A model generated the notes under the pieces. It was not told the DNA's origin. It ran no database searches and was given only the letters and a program-made list of their open reading frames with translations. Shown one piece after another: positions 1 through 10,649 of a stretch of DNA of 64,000 nucleotides. Position 1 is the first letter of the stretch; the number at the start of each line of letters is the position of its first letter. Source of the DNA: Auriscalpium vulgare (lineage: Eukaryota > Basidiomycota > Agaricomycetes > Russulales > Auriscalpiaceae); assembly GCA_019915015.1 (NCBI GenBank), contig JAHBBC010000002.1, forward strand, positions 1,240,001 to 1,304,000, in the 5' to 3' direction. The position numbers were made by a program, and so were the translations under genes.

Positions 1-2
1 AC

Positions 3-2900
3 GAACAGGGGGAAGTCTCATCGCTATCAAGCCTGCCATCAGAAGAAGAGGATCCGCATGGACCGACCCTCAGTAGGGAGATCCGACGCGCCGGAGAGGA
101 CCCTAGGTCCCTGATCACAGGAGGGGATCGCGTCACGATCGAGGGACTAGAAGGTTTGCTTCTGAATTCTGATGGTGGCGATAGCGACCATCACACACGG
201 CATGATCCGGAAGGGGAATGCTCGAGGAACGAACGGGTCAGTCCGGGATGGGGACGGGCCGTTTCCTTACAAGATAGGACTTCGCGAAACGTCGCGGAAG
301 CTAGCAACAATCCCCAAGAAGCGCCATCAAGCCGTTCGAACCCCAGCAACCCAAAGTCGCCAACACAGTCAGGAATGAGTACACAGCAACAAGGAACAGG
401 AACGGGTGGAGGAGGCGGCGGCGGAGGCGGAGGCGGTGGAGGAGGGGGAGGCGGCGGACAACAGGCAATACCGCCTCAGCCCAACGTCGCGCCAGTCGCA
501 ATGCCTACCCGCGGGGACCGCAACGCACCGTCTTTCAATCAGAAGGCCCGCGAGTTACCGCGTTACTTCGACGAGCTGAACCATCTCTTTGCCCGGGCTC
601 AACTAGCGGATGATACGGCGAAGAAGGGCCATGCAGTGCGTTACCTAGACGTCGCGACGGCTGAGGAGTGGGAAGCGAGGCCGGAGTTTAAGGATCCCAC
701 CAAGACCTACCAAGACTTTCAGGACGCCATTGTTAAACTGTACCCGGGAGCCGATGAGGACCGCAAGTATACCATCGCGGACATGGACGCGCTCGTAGGC
801 AGTCGGTACCGTCTGGGCATTGCGTCCGGCGGCGAGCTCAGCGAATTCTATCGGCAGTTCTTCGCGATCACCGACTTCCTGGTTAAGAAAAGCAGGATCT
901 CGACCCGTGAGCGCGATATCGCGTTCCTTCGCGCTTTCCAGGACAGCCTCATGAACAGGGTGGCGACGAGACTGCAGATCAAATTGCCGGACCACGATAA
1001 AGAAACACCGTACCCCATGGCCGACGTGCTAGAGGCAGGAGAGTACGAGCTGAGGGGCACTCCCTCAATCGTACCAGCGGTCAGCGCAGGACCGGCAGTG
1101 GCGGTTGCAACGACGGAGCCTGTAATCAAAATAGAACAGTTTCAAGAAGCAATCAAAGCCGCGGTTGCCGAACAGTTCGCGCGGATGCTCGTCAACCAGG
1201 GGAACGGCGGAGGTCAGAGGGGTTATGGGGGTACCTCGGGAACTCAACAGCCGCGCGCCACGCAAGGAAATCAAGGCGGACAGGGAGGGCCGTCAGGATG
1301 CCTTTTCTGCGGCCAAACGGGGCACTTCGTCAGGGAATGTATGGTGGTCCAGGACTACATCGCGACGGGTCGCGTATCTAGGGACCACAACAACCGGGTC
1401 GTTCTGAAGGGTGGAGGGCTTATCCCGCTAGGAGAAGGCCCGCTGAAGCAGCGTGTGGATGCGTACTACGCCGGGAATCAACACGGACAGTCAGAAGCCA
1501 TGATGCTGACGACGATGGACTACGAGCCAGTGCCGGCCAAAGTGCAGACGGTCGCCGGCCTAATCCAACTGACGCCGCAATTGACCGACGAAGACAGAAT
1601 GACGGAGCTCCAGCAGGAGATGGCAGTGCTCCTGACGGCCCGAGCGGAAAGGCAAGCTCAGAAGGAACGCCGGCAGGCCGCACTGGACGCGGGCGAGTTT
1701 CCCCAGGCAATAGGGCTGCTGCCTGGCGAGCGCGAAAGGTCGCGACGAGTTCCAGAGGTGGTCATTCCGAAGAGGAAGCCGTTTACGCAAGCCAAGAAGC
1801 AGGTTTCCTTCGAGCCGGAGGCCGTCGACCGACCAGGGGAGACTGGGGATAGCGCAGACAAACCAAGGCAGGCCGACGAAGACACCACAGCGGGTGAGGA
1901 GCCGTTAACACCTCCGATCCACCCTTTCGCGAAGGTGCCCGACGCGACGTACGTAGGGCCGGCAAGTTACCAACGAAGCGCGGGGCAGCGCAAGGCGGAC
2001 CCAGCATACAATAAGGTCGCCCCGGTCCGCGACCCCGTAATAGCAAGTAAGGTTTATGAGAGGGCCATGAATGCGGAGGTCACCTTGACACAGAGGGAGC
2101 TCATGTCCATTGCCCCGGAAGTACGCGCTCAAGTTCGCAACGTGGTGACCCCTAAGCGGGTCCCAAACGAGGCAAGAGTACCAGTAGTCCAGGCGATGGT
2201 GGAAAGCGAACCAGAGCTCTTTCCGTTCGACTTCGACCAGGACGAAGGGGAAGGAGAGGACGAGAAGGTGGTGAGGGGATTCGCGGACCATATGCCCGAA
2301 ACCTTTCTGCAAGCCCTGGGACACCAGCCAACGGAGTTGCCCGAGGGGACGCGTGTAGGAGAAGTCATTGTGGAGGTTCTGATGGGAGATCTAGGAGAAG
2401 CAGGAGAAGGGGAACCAGACCCTGAGCCGTTGGAAGTCGCCAAGGAATCGCTGGCCCTCCGTTCGATCTTGCCACTAGTCGACAACCAAGCGCACATCGA
2501 GGCAGTCGTGGATCCCGGGTCGCAGATTATTTCCATGTCCGAGGACGTATGCCATTACCTCGGGCTGCATTACGATCCGAACGTTCGCTTGGATATGATA
2601 TCGGCCAACAAAAGTCGCGATAGGTCGCTAGGCCTGGCTAGAAACGTCCCGATGAAGATTGGGGGTATAACGCTATACGTACAGGTGCATATCATCCGCA
2701 ACCCGGCGTACGACATGCTCCTGGGGAGGCCCTTTGACGTTCTCACGGGAAGTACCGTGCAAAACTTTGCAGACGAGAGGCAGACAATCACGATCACGGA
2801 CCCAAACACGGGAGTCATGGCGTCAATCCCCACTATTCCACGCGGCCGCAAGCGCATCTCGCGAACCCAGAAGCAGGGGGTGGAGGGTTTTCGCGACTAG
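3..2900 (+). CDS. Gag - CCHC zinc knuckle - aspartic protease polyprotein (copy A, 5' partial)
   Basis: Open from the left edge; the matching ORF in copy B starts about 42 codons earlier, so only the N-terminus is missing. A polyglycine tract lies at about 404-460. A retrotransposon-gag-like helical region follows (about 530-1000). A CCHC zinc knuckle of exact spacing C-x2-C-x4-H-x4-C lies at 1299-1340. The C-terminal third carries a retropepsin-like domain. Its active-site loop reads D-P-G-S-Q (2511-2525) instead of the usual D-S/T-G. The later L-L-G-R-P segment (about 2720) matches the second retropepsin signature. The product would form the capsid and mature gag-pol. The ORF stops at 2898-2900; pol lies in the -1 frame and is probably reached by ribosomal slippage at 2885-2891. 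Confidence 0.88.
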   Translation, partial: EQGEVSSLSSLPSEEEDPHGPTLSREIRRAGEDPRSLITGGDRVTIEGLEGLLLNSDGGDSDHHTRHDPEGECSRNERVSPGWGRAVSLQDRTSRNVAEASNNPQEAPSSRSNPSNPKSPTQSGMSTQQQGTGTGGGGGGGGGGGGGGGGGGQQAIPPQPNVAPVAMPTRGDRNAPSFNQKARELPRYFDELNHLFARAQLADDTAKKGHAVRYLDVATAEEWEARPEFKDPTKTYQDFQDAIVKLYPGADEDRKYTIADMDALVGSRYRLGIASGGELSEFYRQFFAITDFLVKKSRISTRERDIAFLRAFQDSLMNRVATRLQIKLPDHDKETPYPMADVLEAGEYELRGTPSIVPAVSAGPAVAVATTEPVIKIEQFQEAIKAAVAEQFARMLVNQGNGGGQRGYGGTSGTQQPRATQGNQGGQGGPSGCLFCGQTGHFVRECMVVQDYIATGRVSRDHNNRVVLKGGGLIPLGEGPLKQRVDAYYAGNQHGQSEAMMLTTMDYEPVPAKVQTVAGLIQLTPQLTDEDRMTELQQEMAVLLTARAERQAQKERRQAALDAGEFPQAIGLLPGERERSRRVPEVVIPKRKPFTQAKKQVSFEPEAVDRPGETGDSADKPRQADEDTTAGEEPLTPPIHPFAKVPDATYVGPASYQRSAGQRKADPAYNKVAPVRDPVIASKVYERAMNAEVTLTQRELMSIAPEVRAQVRNVVTPKRVPNEARVPVVQAMVESEPELFPFDFDQDEGEGEDEKVVRGFADHMPETFLQALGHQPTELPEGTRVGEVIVEVLMGDLGEAGEGEPDPEPLEVAKESLALRSILPLVDNQAHIEAVVDPGSQIISMSEDVCHYLGLHYDPNVRLDMISANKSRDRSLGLARNVPMKIGGITLYVQVHIIRNPAYDMLLGRPFDVLTGSTVQNFADERQTITITDPNTGVMASIPTIPRGRKRISRTQKQGVEGFRD
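2885..2891 (+). promoter_or_regulatory. Putative -1 programmed ribosomal frameshift heptamer
   Basis: In the gag frame the bases read G GGT TTT, which fits the X XXY YYZ slippery rule. Slipping back one base enters the pol frame, which is open from here on, three codons before the gag stop. The same heptamer is conserved in copy B. Frameshifting activity is inferred; no downstream pseudoknot was computed. Confidence 0.6.
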
Positions 2901-2905
2901 AGGAT

Positions 2906-5900
2906 TTGTTGGAGGACCAGGAGGAGGTAGGGCTGGTCGTGGGGTTCGAGCCCGATAAGCCTGATACTCTTAGAATGGAATCCCTGGTGTACCTCGAATC
3001 CTCGCCTACAATCGAAGATGTGCAGTCAGCTTATTTGTCAGTGTGCGACCTACCGGAGGAATACGCGGGAGTGTTCGCGAAGCGAGCGGAAGAAGGAGAG
3101 GAAGAGGAGGAACGAGCAAGAGCAGGGACGTTTATTTGGACGGCGGCAGACTGGGGAGACGGCGAGAGTGGGAGAGAAAGAGAGGAGGAAACGGACAGAG
3201 GTGAGCTACAGCCGACCGCGATGCAGCGCGAAGTCTTTGCGGCCACGAAGAAGCGTTACAAGCCAGCACACCTCAAGGTAAAGCCCATTCGTACGGACCT
3301 GCCGGAGCACTTCCGGATCCTCAGAGAGATCAGAGGGGACCCCCTGGCGGATATGCCGCCGCTCCCAGAGAAGCCACCGGACTTCGTACCCACGGGAAGG
3401 TACACCGCGGAACGTCGCGAACAATTTGACCGAGTCCACGACGGAGATTTCCTATGGCCGGAAGAAAGGAAGCTCATGCATGCGTTTATGTGCGCACAAA
3501 ACGAGGCATTTGCCTGGGACGACTCGGAGCGGGGGCGCTTTCGAGAAGACTTCTTCCCCCCCGTCACAATACCAGTAGTTCCGCATCGGCCGTGGGTTCA
3601 GCGAAATATTCCGATTCCGCCAGGGATATACGACAAGGTCATGGCGCTCATCAAGACCAAGATCGCCGCGGGAGTCTACGAGGACTCAAACTCGTCGTAC
3701 CGCTCTAGGTGGTTCTGTGTGGTTAAGAAGGACGGGACCAGCCTCCGTATAGTCCATAGTCTGGAACCCCTGAATGCGGTGACCATCGCGCACTCAGGAG
3801 TACCCCCCTTCCCAGATCATTTGGCGGAGCAGTTTGCGGGGCGGCCGTGCGGGGGAATTCTGGACCTCTACGTGGGCTATGACGAAAGGAGACTAGATGA
3901 AGCCTCAAGGGACCTCACGACTTTCCAGACGCCGTACGGCGCAAAACGGCTGGTGACCCTGCCTATGGGGTGGACGAATTCCGTCCCGATCTTCCACGAC
4001 GACGTGACCTTTATTCTCCAACCGGAAATCCCGCATATTACGGTGCCTTTTATAGACGACGTCCCCCTGAAGGGGCCGGACTCGGACTACAGGACGGAAG
4101 GCGGAGGATACGAAACGATCCCCGGCAACAACGGCATAAGGCGGTTCGTATGGGAACACTTTAACAACGTTAACAGGGTAGTCCAACGAATGCGCTACTG
4201 TCATGGCACGTTCTCAGGATGGAAATCACAGCTGTGCGTACCAGAATTCTACGTGGTAGGGCACCGCTGCACACCGCAAGGAAGGATGGCAGACGAAGAA
4301 AAGGTCGCGAAGATTCGCAATTGGGGGCCGTGCACGGATCTCTCAGACGTACGGGCTTTCTTGGGGACTGTCGGAGTCCTGCGCATCTTTATCCGTAACT
4401 TTGCGCACCGAGCCCATGCCTTGACACACCTGACGAGGAAGGACGTCCCGTTCGAATGGGGACCCGAACAGTCGCGAGCTATGGAGGACCTCAAGGAGGC
4501 AGTCCTCGCATCACCAGCGCTCCTACCGATTGATTACACGTCGGAGGCCCCCGTGATCCTAGCGGTAGACACCTCGTACATCGCGGTGGGTTTCCTATTG
4601 AGTCAGGCGGACCCCAACGTTCCCCAAGACAGGAAGAGACGCCGATATTCTCGATTTGGTAGCATCGCGCTAAACGATCGCGAAGCGCGGTTCTCGCAGC
4701 CCAAGCTGGAGCTCTATGGTCTTTTTCGAGCCCTGCGGGCCCTTAAAGTCTACCTGATAGGGGTGAGGAACCTGACCATTGAGGTCGACGCCAGGTATAT
4801 CAAAGGCATGCTGGAAAATCCTGACCTCGAGCCATCGGCCAGTATGAACAGGTGGATTATAGGCATCCTGATGTTCCATTTTGAGCTAGTGCACGTGCCG
4901 GGACTCTTCCACGGGCCCGACGGCCTATCCAGGAGGCGTAGGCAACCAGGAGACGCTCTGGAACAGGAAGACGACTTCGACGACTGGGTTGATGCGGTGT
5001 ATGGTTTCGCACATATCGTAAACATGGTAGTCCCGAAGACAGCGCAAGAGAGAGCCTCGCGACGGCAAGATGGATGGACGGGGCCAGGAAGCATACCAGA
5101 CGAACATGGGGCTGGTTCAAGCCAGGACGCGATACGTCGCGAGGAGGCCCGGCGCTCCCACGATGAACCGGCCGACGTCTGGGCAACTACGGTCCAAATG
5201 CAACCCGCACCAGTACAGGACGCGACGTATCGCGATGTTCCCAGATCAGACAAGGCTCATGAAGCTGACAAGCGGCTGGAACTAGTCAGGGACTGGTTAG
5301 GGACCCTGGCGCGGCCGGCGGACTTGACCGACGAACAGTTCGCTCGTTTCGCTCGATACGCGCTCCAGTTCTTCAAGGATGGGGACCGCCTTTTCAAAAG
5401 GCACCACCAAGGCAGGCACCAACTCGTGCTGGGAGGAGACCGACGTATCGCGGTCCTCAAAGCAGCTCATGACGATGTCGGACACAAAGGCGTCTACGCG
5501 ACGCGGATGATGCTGTTGGAGCGTTTCTGGTGGCCATACGTGGACGCAGACGTGGCTTGGTGGGTGAGAACGTGCCATATTTGCGAAACCCGACTAGTTC
5601 GCCACAGCCTGATACCGCCAACGGTGGCAACGCCGGCGAACCTTTTCGCAAAGATGTATGCAGACACCATGCATATGCCAGCAAGCGGCGGATTCAAATA
5701 CATCGTCCAAGGACGCTGCTCCGTAACCCACTATCCAGAGTGGAGAATGCTAAGGGCGGAGACGGCGGACGCCATCGCGAAATGGATTTTCGAAGACGTC
5801 TTGTGCCGGTGGGGCGCCCTGCGAGAAGTGGTCACGGACAACGGCGCACCGTTCGTGTCGGCCTTGGAATCCCTGTCGCATAAGTATGGAGTCCGGCACA

Positions 5901-6676
5901 TTCGAATATCGGGATATAATTCGCGAGCCAACGGAATAGTCGAGCGGTCTCACTTCGACGTACGTCAAGCGCTCTACAAGGCAGCCGATGGAAATGCTGC
6001 AAAATGGTCATCGGTTGCGTACTCGGTATTCTGGTCGGACAGGATAACGATCAGGCGGAGGATGGGCTGCTCGCCATACTTCGCGGTAACAGGAACGCAG
6101 CCGCTAATGCCGCTGGATATCATCGAGGCTTCATACTTGATGCCTCCGCCCGAGTCTCTACTGTCTTCCACAGACCTCATAGCGCGCAGGGCAATGGCCC
6201 TACAAAAGAGAAAAGCCCAGTTAAGGACCATCCACGACAAAGTCTTTGAAGCGCGACGTATCGCGGCGGTAAAATTTGAACGTGACCACGAAGCGACGAT
6301 TCGCGACTACAATTTCAAGAGAGGCGACTTGGTCCTCCTACGGTTCACGCGGTACGAGAAGTCATTAGATCGAAAAATGCTTCCGCGCTACGATGGACCG
6401 TTCGTGGTAATTGGCCGACGGAAAGGAGGACCTTACGTGCTTGCGGACCTCCACGGTGCGCTCTTCGACCGACCGGTCGCGGAGTTTCGCGTCCTGCCTT
6501 ACTTCGCGCGAACGAACATTGCGCTGCCAGAGTTGCCCGAATTTCTGGACGTCCCACAGTCCAGGGTGGACGAGCTACTTCATGAAGATAGGCAGGATCA
6601 CGATGCCATTCATGAAGAGGAAGCAGACGACCCCACCAGGGAAGACGATGACCAGGACGACGAGATCACCGTCTAA
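2906..6676 (+). CDS. Pol polyprotein: reverse transcriptase, RNase H, integrase (copy A)
   Basis: About 1,256 codons, intact. The RT core has a motif A-like D-L-Y-V-G-Y-D-E, motif B-like L-P-M-G-W, and a catalytic F-I-D-D box at 4049-4060 (Asp 384/385 in this ORF). RNase H follows, with A-V-D-T-S, E-L-Y-G and E-V-D-A-R supplying the acidic residues. The integrase has an H-H-C-C zinc module ending C-H-I-C. Its core has D (Y-A-D-T-M), D (V-T-D-N-G, about residue 978) and E (I-V-E-R-S), with 34 residues between the second Asp and the Glu. A GPY/F-like Y-D-G-P-F module comes next, then an acidic tail. I see no chromodomain. The first listed codon is TTG; translation probably enters by -1 frameshift from gag rather than by separate initiation. 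Confidence 0.92.
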   Translation: MLEDQEEVGLVVGFEPDKPDTLRMESLVYLESSPTIEDVQSAYLSVCDLPEEYAGVFAKRAEEGEEEEERARAGTFIWTAADWGDGESGREREEETDRGELQPTAMQREVFAATKKRYKPAHLKVKPIRTDLPEHFRILREIRGDPLADMPPLPEKPPDFVPTGRYTAERREQFDRVHDGDFLWPEERKLMHAFMCAQNEAFAWDDSERGRFREDFFPPVTIPVVPHRPWVQRNIPIPPGIYDKVMALIKTKIAAGVYEDSNSSYRSRWFCVVKKDGTSLRIVHSLEPLNAVTIAHSGVPPFPDHLAEQFAGRPCGGILDLYVGYDERRLDEASRDLTTFQTPYGAKRLVTLPMGWTNSVPIFHDDVTFILQPEIPHITVPFIDDVPLKGPDSDYRTEGGGYETIPGNNGIRRFVWEHFNNVNRVVQRMRYCHGTFSGWKSQLCVPEFYVVGHRCTPQGRMADEEKVAKIRNWGPCTDLSDVRAFLGTVGVLRIFIRNFAHRAHALTHLTRKDVPFEWGPEQSRAMEDLKEAVLASPALLPIDYTSEAPVILAVDTSYIAVGFLLSQADPNVPQDRKRRRYSRFGSIALNDREARFSQPKLELYGLFRALRALKVYLIGVRNLTIEVDARYIKGMLENPDLEPSASMNRWIIGILMFHFELVHVPGLFHGPDGLSRRRRQPGDALEQEDDFDDWVDAVYGFAHIVNMVVPKTAQERASRRQDGWTGPGSIPDEHGAGSSQDAIRREEARRSHDEPADVWATTVQMQPAPVQDATYRDVPRSDKAHEADKRLELVRDWLGTLARPADLTDEQFARFARYALQFFKDGDRLFKRHHQGRHQLVLGGDRRIAVLKAAHDDVGHKGVYATRMMLLERFWWPYVDADVAWWVRTCHICETRLVRHSLIPPTVATPANLFAKMYADTMHMPASGGFKYIVQGRCSVTHYPEWRMLRAETADAIAKWIFEDVLCRWGALREVVTDNGAPFVSALESLSHKYGVRHIRISGYNSRANGIVERSHFDVRQALYKAADGNAAKWSSVAYSVFWSDRITIRRRMGCSPYFAVTGTQPLMPLDIIEASYLMPPPESLLSSTDLIARRAMALQKRKAQLRTIHDKVFEARRIAAVKFERDHEATIRDYNFKRGDLVLLRFTRYEKSLDRKMLPRYDGPFVVIGRRKGGPYVLADLHGALFDRPVAEFRVLPYFARTNIALPELPEFLDVPQSRVDELLHEDRQDHDAIHEEEADDPTREDDDQDDEITV

Positions 6677-6719
6677 AAAGAGTACCGCCCAGCACTACGG
6701 CGACTGAGGACAGTCGATA

Positions 6720-6735
6720 TTTCAGTTGGGGGGAG
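6720..6735 (+). repeat. Polypurine-tract copy 1 downstream of pol
   Basis: The 16 bases tttcagttggggggag lie 44 bp after the pol stop. The same 16 bases recur at 12008-12023 immediately before the 3' LTR. This is where a compact gypsy element would normally end. Confidence 0.6.
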
Positions 6736-6936
6736 GATTAGACGGTGGTATTTAGGACTGAACAGCTGGAAGTACGGATGGAGACGAGTCAGGACGATAA
6801 GTCGAGGTCGCGAGCGCTAGCGAAGCTCGGACTGGGCAGGCACCGACTAAGGCTTCAAGGGTCTGGAACAAGGCTGAGGTCGCGCCGGAAACGCGATAGG
6901 ACACGCTCACACTGTGACACAAGCAATGGACTCTAT

Positions 6937-8850
6937 TCACAACATAGCAGGATAGCGAATTCTATGTACACAGCAAAGAGGTAGCGACGGATAGCGAACA
7001 ACTATGAACAGACCGATAACGAGCGGACAACACGACAGCGAGACGCCGAAACCCCCACCTAGGACACGAGGAACGCCCCCCGCATCGAAGCACCAAGGCC
7101 CTCTGCTGTTGAAGCAGGGGCGACTCCTTTTGAAGAAGGCTCGCAAGCGGCTAAGCGGCGGGCGCGGGGTCAGCGGGACCATCAGCCGCGGCGGAGGGCG
7201 GCGTGCCGACATCCTCGAAGGAGGGAGCGGCGGCGGTAGGCATGGTAGGGCCGGGGCAGGGTCCGACGCGGGAGGAGCGGCAGCGGCGAGCGGCGAGAAG
7301 GGCGCAGCGGGAGCAACCGGAGGCGCGGGGGAAGGAAGGCGAGAGGCGCGACCGACGAGAGGCACGACGGCGGCGCCGGGCAGCGGGAGGGAAGAGGCGA
7401 TGAGAGCCGACGAGGGTGGCGCAAGGAGGAGGCGCGAGGCAGGCCTGGCCGGCGCGGGAGAAGCGGCGCGCAACGCGGGGGGAGCAGGGAGAGGGATGCG
7501 GCGCGGCGGATCGAAGGGGCCAACCTGCGGCGAGATGAGGCCCCCAGCAGGCGCAGGGAACGCGGGGTCGCCGAGCTGCTGCAGGGTCTGCCAGACCCAG
7601 TTCCGCTCAGCGACGATGCCGCGGGCCCGGGCGTCGAGCGTCGCGTAGTTGACGCTGATGGTGTTGAGCTCCTCCGTGAGCGCGTTGTAGGTCCGGAAAA
7701 GCTGCGGCGGGGAGTCGTAGCGGAGGATGGGGACGGCGCCGGCAGGGTCGGGGTGGTCGGCCCAGTCGAAGGCGGAGGACCGGGGACGGACATGGATGCC
7801 GGCAGGGTCGACATCCTGCGAGACTCCGTCGCTGCCCACCACGTAGAAGTGCGTCCCGCGGACACCGTCGTCGCACTTGTGGTGGCCCACGAAGCAGCGA
7901 TGGCACTGGCGGCCGCTGACGTCCGTGAAGAAGCACGTGGGGTGGGAGTCCATCGTGGCGCAGCGGTAGCAGGGGGCGGAAGCCTGAGGGTCGGAGTGTG
8001 AGCGGCGCAACACGACGGACAAGAAAAGGGCGACGTACCTGAAGGCGGCGGCCCGGGAAGGTGTCAGCGACGGGGATCTTGGCGCCCTTGACGGAGGTGG
8101 AAGGGTCGGCGGCGGGCGCGGGGGAGCCGGCCTCGGAAGAGGGGACAGTGGCGGCGGGCGGAGGCACGAGGGAGCCGGAGGGGACGTTGGCAGGGCGCTT
8201 GGAACTGCGGACGGCTTTGCCCTTGCCCTTCGACTTGGCGGCGGCGGGGACTGATCGGGGGGCGGGGAGTTTGGTGGCGCCGCGGGTGCGCTGCGCGACG
8301 GGCTCCTGCGGGTCCCCCGCCTCATCTAGCTCGTCGACCTCGGCCTCGGCGTCAGCCTCGGAGGGGGCGGACTCGCGGTTGCGCTTGGTGGGCGGCGGGG
8401 AAGCGCGGGCGGCGGCGCGGTGAGGCGTGGAGGAGACCGGGGGGCGGACAGAAGGCGCGGGGAGGGCACTGTCGGCGCGGGCCCGCTTGCCAGCCTGACG
8501 GGAGAGGGGAGCGGCGACGGGAGTGGAGTAGGGGATGGCGGGTGAGGACGGCGTGGGGGAGGGGCCGGAGGACGGCCAGGCGTCGACAACGGCGGACACG
8601 GCCCCGATCCTGTCCAGCACCTCGGACGGCGGGGGGTCCTCCCCCAACACCTCAGCATAGGCGGACTGGACACAAGGGAGGGTCAGCAGAGCGTCGGGAG
8701 CGAGAGGCCGTGGGCACTCACCGTGGCCGACTCCCAGTTCGCGGCGAACTCGCCGTAGTGGGCGGAGTCGACTGTGGGGAGGGAGGCGACGAGCGCTTCT
8801 ACGGCGGACAGCCGTTTCCTGAGGTTGATGGGGCGGGAGAACGCAGACAT
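6937..8850 (-). CDS. Antisense gene Z: Cys-rich, Pro/Ala-rich protein of unknown function
   Basis: Three exons close in phase: 8850-8722, 8665-8039 and 7983-6937, with introns of 56 and 55 bp that have GTGAGT and GTACGT donors. The N-terminus (M-S-A-F-S-R-P) is a short helical segment, and the middle is a basic, low-complexity linker. Exon 3 opens with a cysteine/histidine cluster (C-x2-C, C, C-x2-C, then H-H-K-C), which could bind zinc. A conserved-looking acidic/aromatic segment and a long proline/alanine tail follow. No enzyme signature is recognised. It lies antisense between pol and the 3' LTR of copy A, so it may be cargo of the retroelement; a captured or nested host gene is the alternative. 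The last exon may contain another intron. Confidence 0.55.
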
Positions 8851-9130
8851 GGCCAGGGAAGGGGGGAGATAGGGAGAAGGTGAGGGGAGGAAAGAGAGAG
8901 ACGGAGAGGTCGAGGCGCAACGCGTCGCGTTAAGACGGGGCGCCGCGCCAGCGTGTGGGTTTTTGCTTCCGACGTGGAAGCAGAGCGGGCCCGCCGGGCC
9001 GCGACAGGTGCGGCGCTTACCTTCACACGGCTTAGCGAGCGCTCGCGCGCGAGTCAAGAAGAAGGGATAGGGAACGGAATGGCATTACTGGGCCCTAAGG
9101 GCGCCTTGGGCAAATTACAGGAATCGCTCG

Positions 9131-10310
9131 CTACGCGGGCGCACCGGACCCAGACGCACCATTGGGCGCGGGAGTCCGGGCGCGGTTACCCCCATTCCTA
9201 CGACCAGCCCGTCGACTCAGGGCATCAGGAGGCCTCGGGCCCACGACCTCAACAAGGTTGGGGACCCCCCACGAGAACGCGATAGAGCCGCGGCGGATGA
9301 CTCGGTGAGTAAGCGGCGGGAAGGGAAGGGCGGTAAGCATACGGCGCATAGGACCGGCACCGGCGAGGTGGTCGAGGACCGCGGCAACTTCGCAGGCATC
9401 GTACAGCAGCTTTCCCGCGGTGCCTTCGAGGCGAGTGACGGCGTGGCGCAGGTGGCTGGCGTTCAATTGGTCCGCCCAAACGAAGTCGCGAAGCTCCGCG
9501 ACCAACTTGAGGCCGGGAACGAGATAGTCGGCGGCTTCACGGACGTTCGCACGATGGGCAGCCTGCAACGAGGGACTCGCGGCCGCAAGGAAGTCGAGGA
9601 CGCCAATGTCGCGGGGGTGGGTCATTCCGATCACGGCGCGGTTCAAGGGGAGCATGAGGGCCCCGACCAGCCCGTCGGCGTGGTCGAGGTCGTCACTCAA
9701 ACGATCGAGGTCGCGAAGGAATAACTCGGCAACACGGGTGGCAAGGCCGTCGGGACGGGGGGCAAACTCGGGGCCGAACAGCGCTGCCAAGTTGACCTCG
9801 AAAGTTGCCCGGCCGTGAAGTTGGTGACGGTACAGCAACCAAACGGAGCGCTCCACCAGGTGGGCCAAGGAGTCCACATGGACCACGTGAGGAAGCAGAG
9901 CGACGCTGGGTGGCTGCCCGGGGCGTTGTCCCCTCCGAACGGAATATTTCCTACGATATTCGCGCGAATGGGGGCGGTTTGTTCGAACGTTTCGGGAAAG
10001 CGCTCCGCTAGGTAGGAGAGCGTCGAGACGACGGTCATGGACGCGAGGGCCGGTAGGGTAAAATGCGACGTCTCGCGATGGTCCTGCTGAAAAGGGGGAA
10101 GAAGCGAAGACAACGTCAGTACGAGGCCGGGATGAGGGAAAAGAGGGCCGCGGGACGACGCACCAATAGGTCGGAGATCTCCTGAAGCCAGGCAACGGCG
10201 GCCGCGGGAAATGAGGAAGCGTCGGCACCAGGCAAGGGCACCTCAACCGGATGTATCAACAGCTGGTACAGCCGGAAACGCGAAAACGCGCGGAGTAGGA
10301 CGGCCTGCAT
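9131..10310 (-). CDS. Antisense gene Y: hypothetical helical protein (model incomplete)
   Basis: A well-formed coding stretch joins two frames across a 41-bp GT-AG intron (9954-9914): the upstream exon ends A-P-I-R-A-N-I and the downstream one begins P-P-S-V-A-L-L-P and runs to 9131. An upstream open segment (10310 to about 10116, M-Q-A-V-L-L-R-A-F) looks like an earlier exon, but its donor and the acceptor near 10090 do not agree in phase. Either an intron is missed or there is an indel; a run of seven A bases near 10350 breaks the frame further upstream. The protein would be all-helical, with no recognised domain. It may be another antisense cargo gene of copy A. Confidence 0.4.
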
Positions 10311-10649
10311 GTGGAGGAGGTAGTCGGACGGACTGGGGCGTTGAGGGTTTTTTTGGAAAAGGCCATCGTCGCAGCCCCCTCATATAGGCGGCGCGAGTAG
10401 GGAAAGAGGCACACCATCGCGGCGTCGCGATACAGCGCGAAGACCAAAACACGAGGGTCTCGCCGGAGTTCCGGCCAACGTGGGTTATCGCGACAGATCG
10501 CGACCCAGACGGAGCCTCCGGCATGGGCCCAGGAGCTTATCGCAAGGCATCGCGAAACGTGGCACAGGGACAGGGGGAAGCCGCACATGGCTCCTGGTTC
10601 CATTTCAATAGCTATGGAACATTCTACAGACATTGGCCCGGGAATATAC

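Noticed and set aside
404..460. G-rich tract in gag as a regulatory G-quadruplex or microsatellite
   Set aside because: It encodes in-frame polyglycine present in both copies; nothing beyond coding function is needed.
6937..8920. Several long overlapping Pro/Ala/Arg-rich frames on both strands at 7.0-8.9 kb
   Set aside because: Explained as GC-rich shadows of one spliced minus-strand gene with closing phases.
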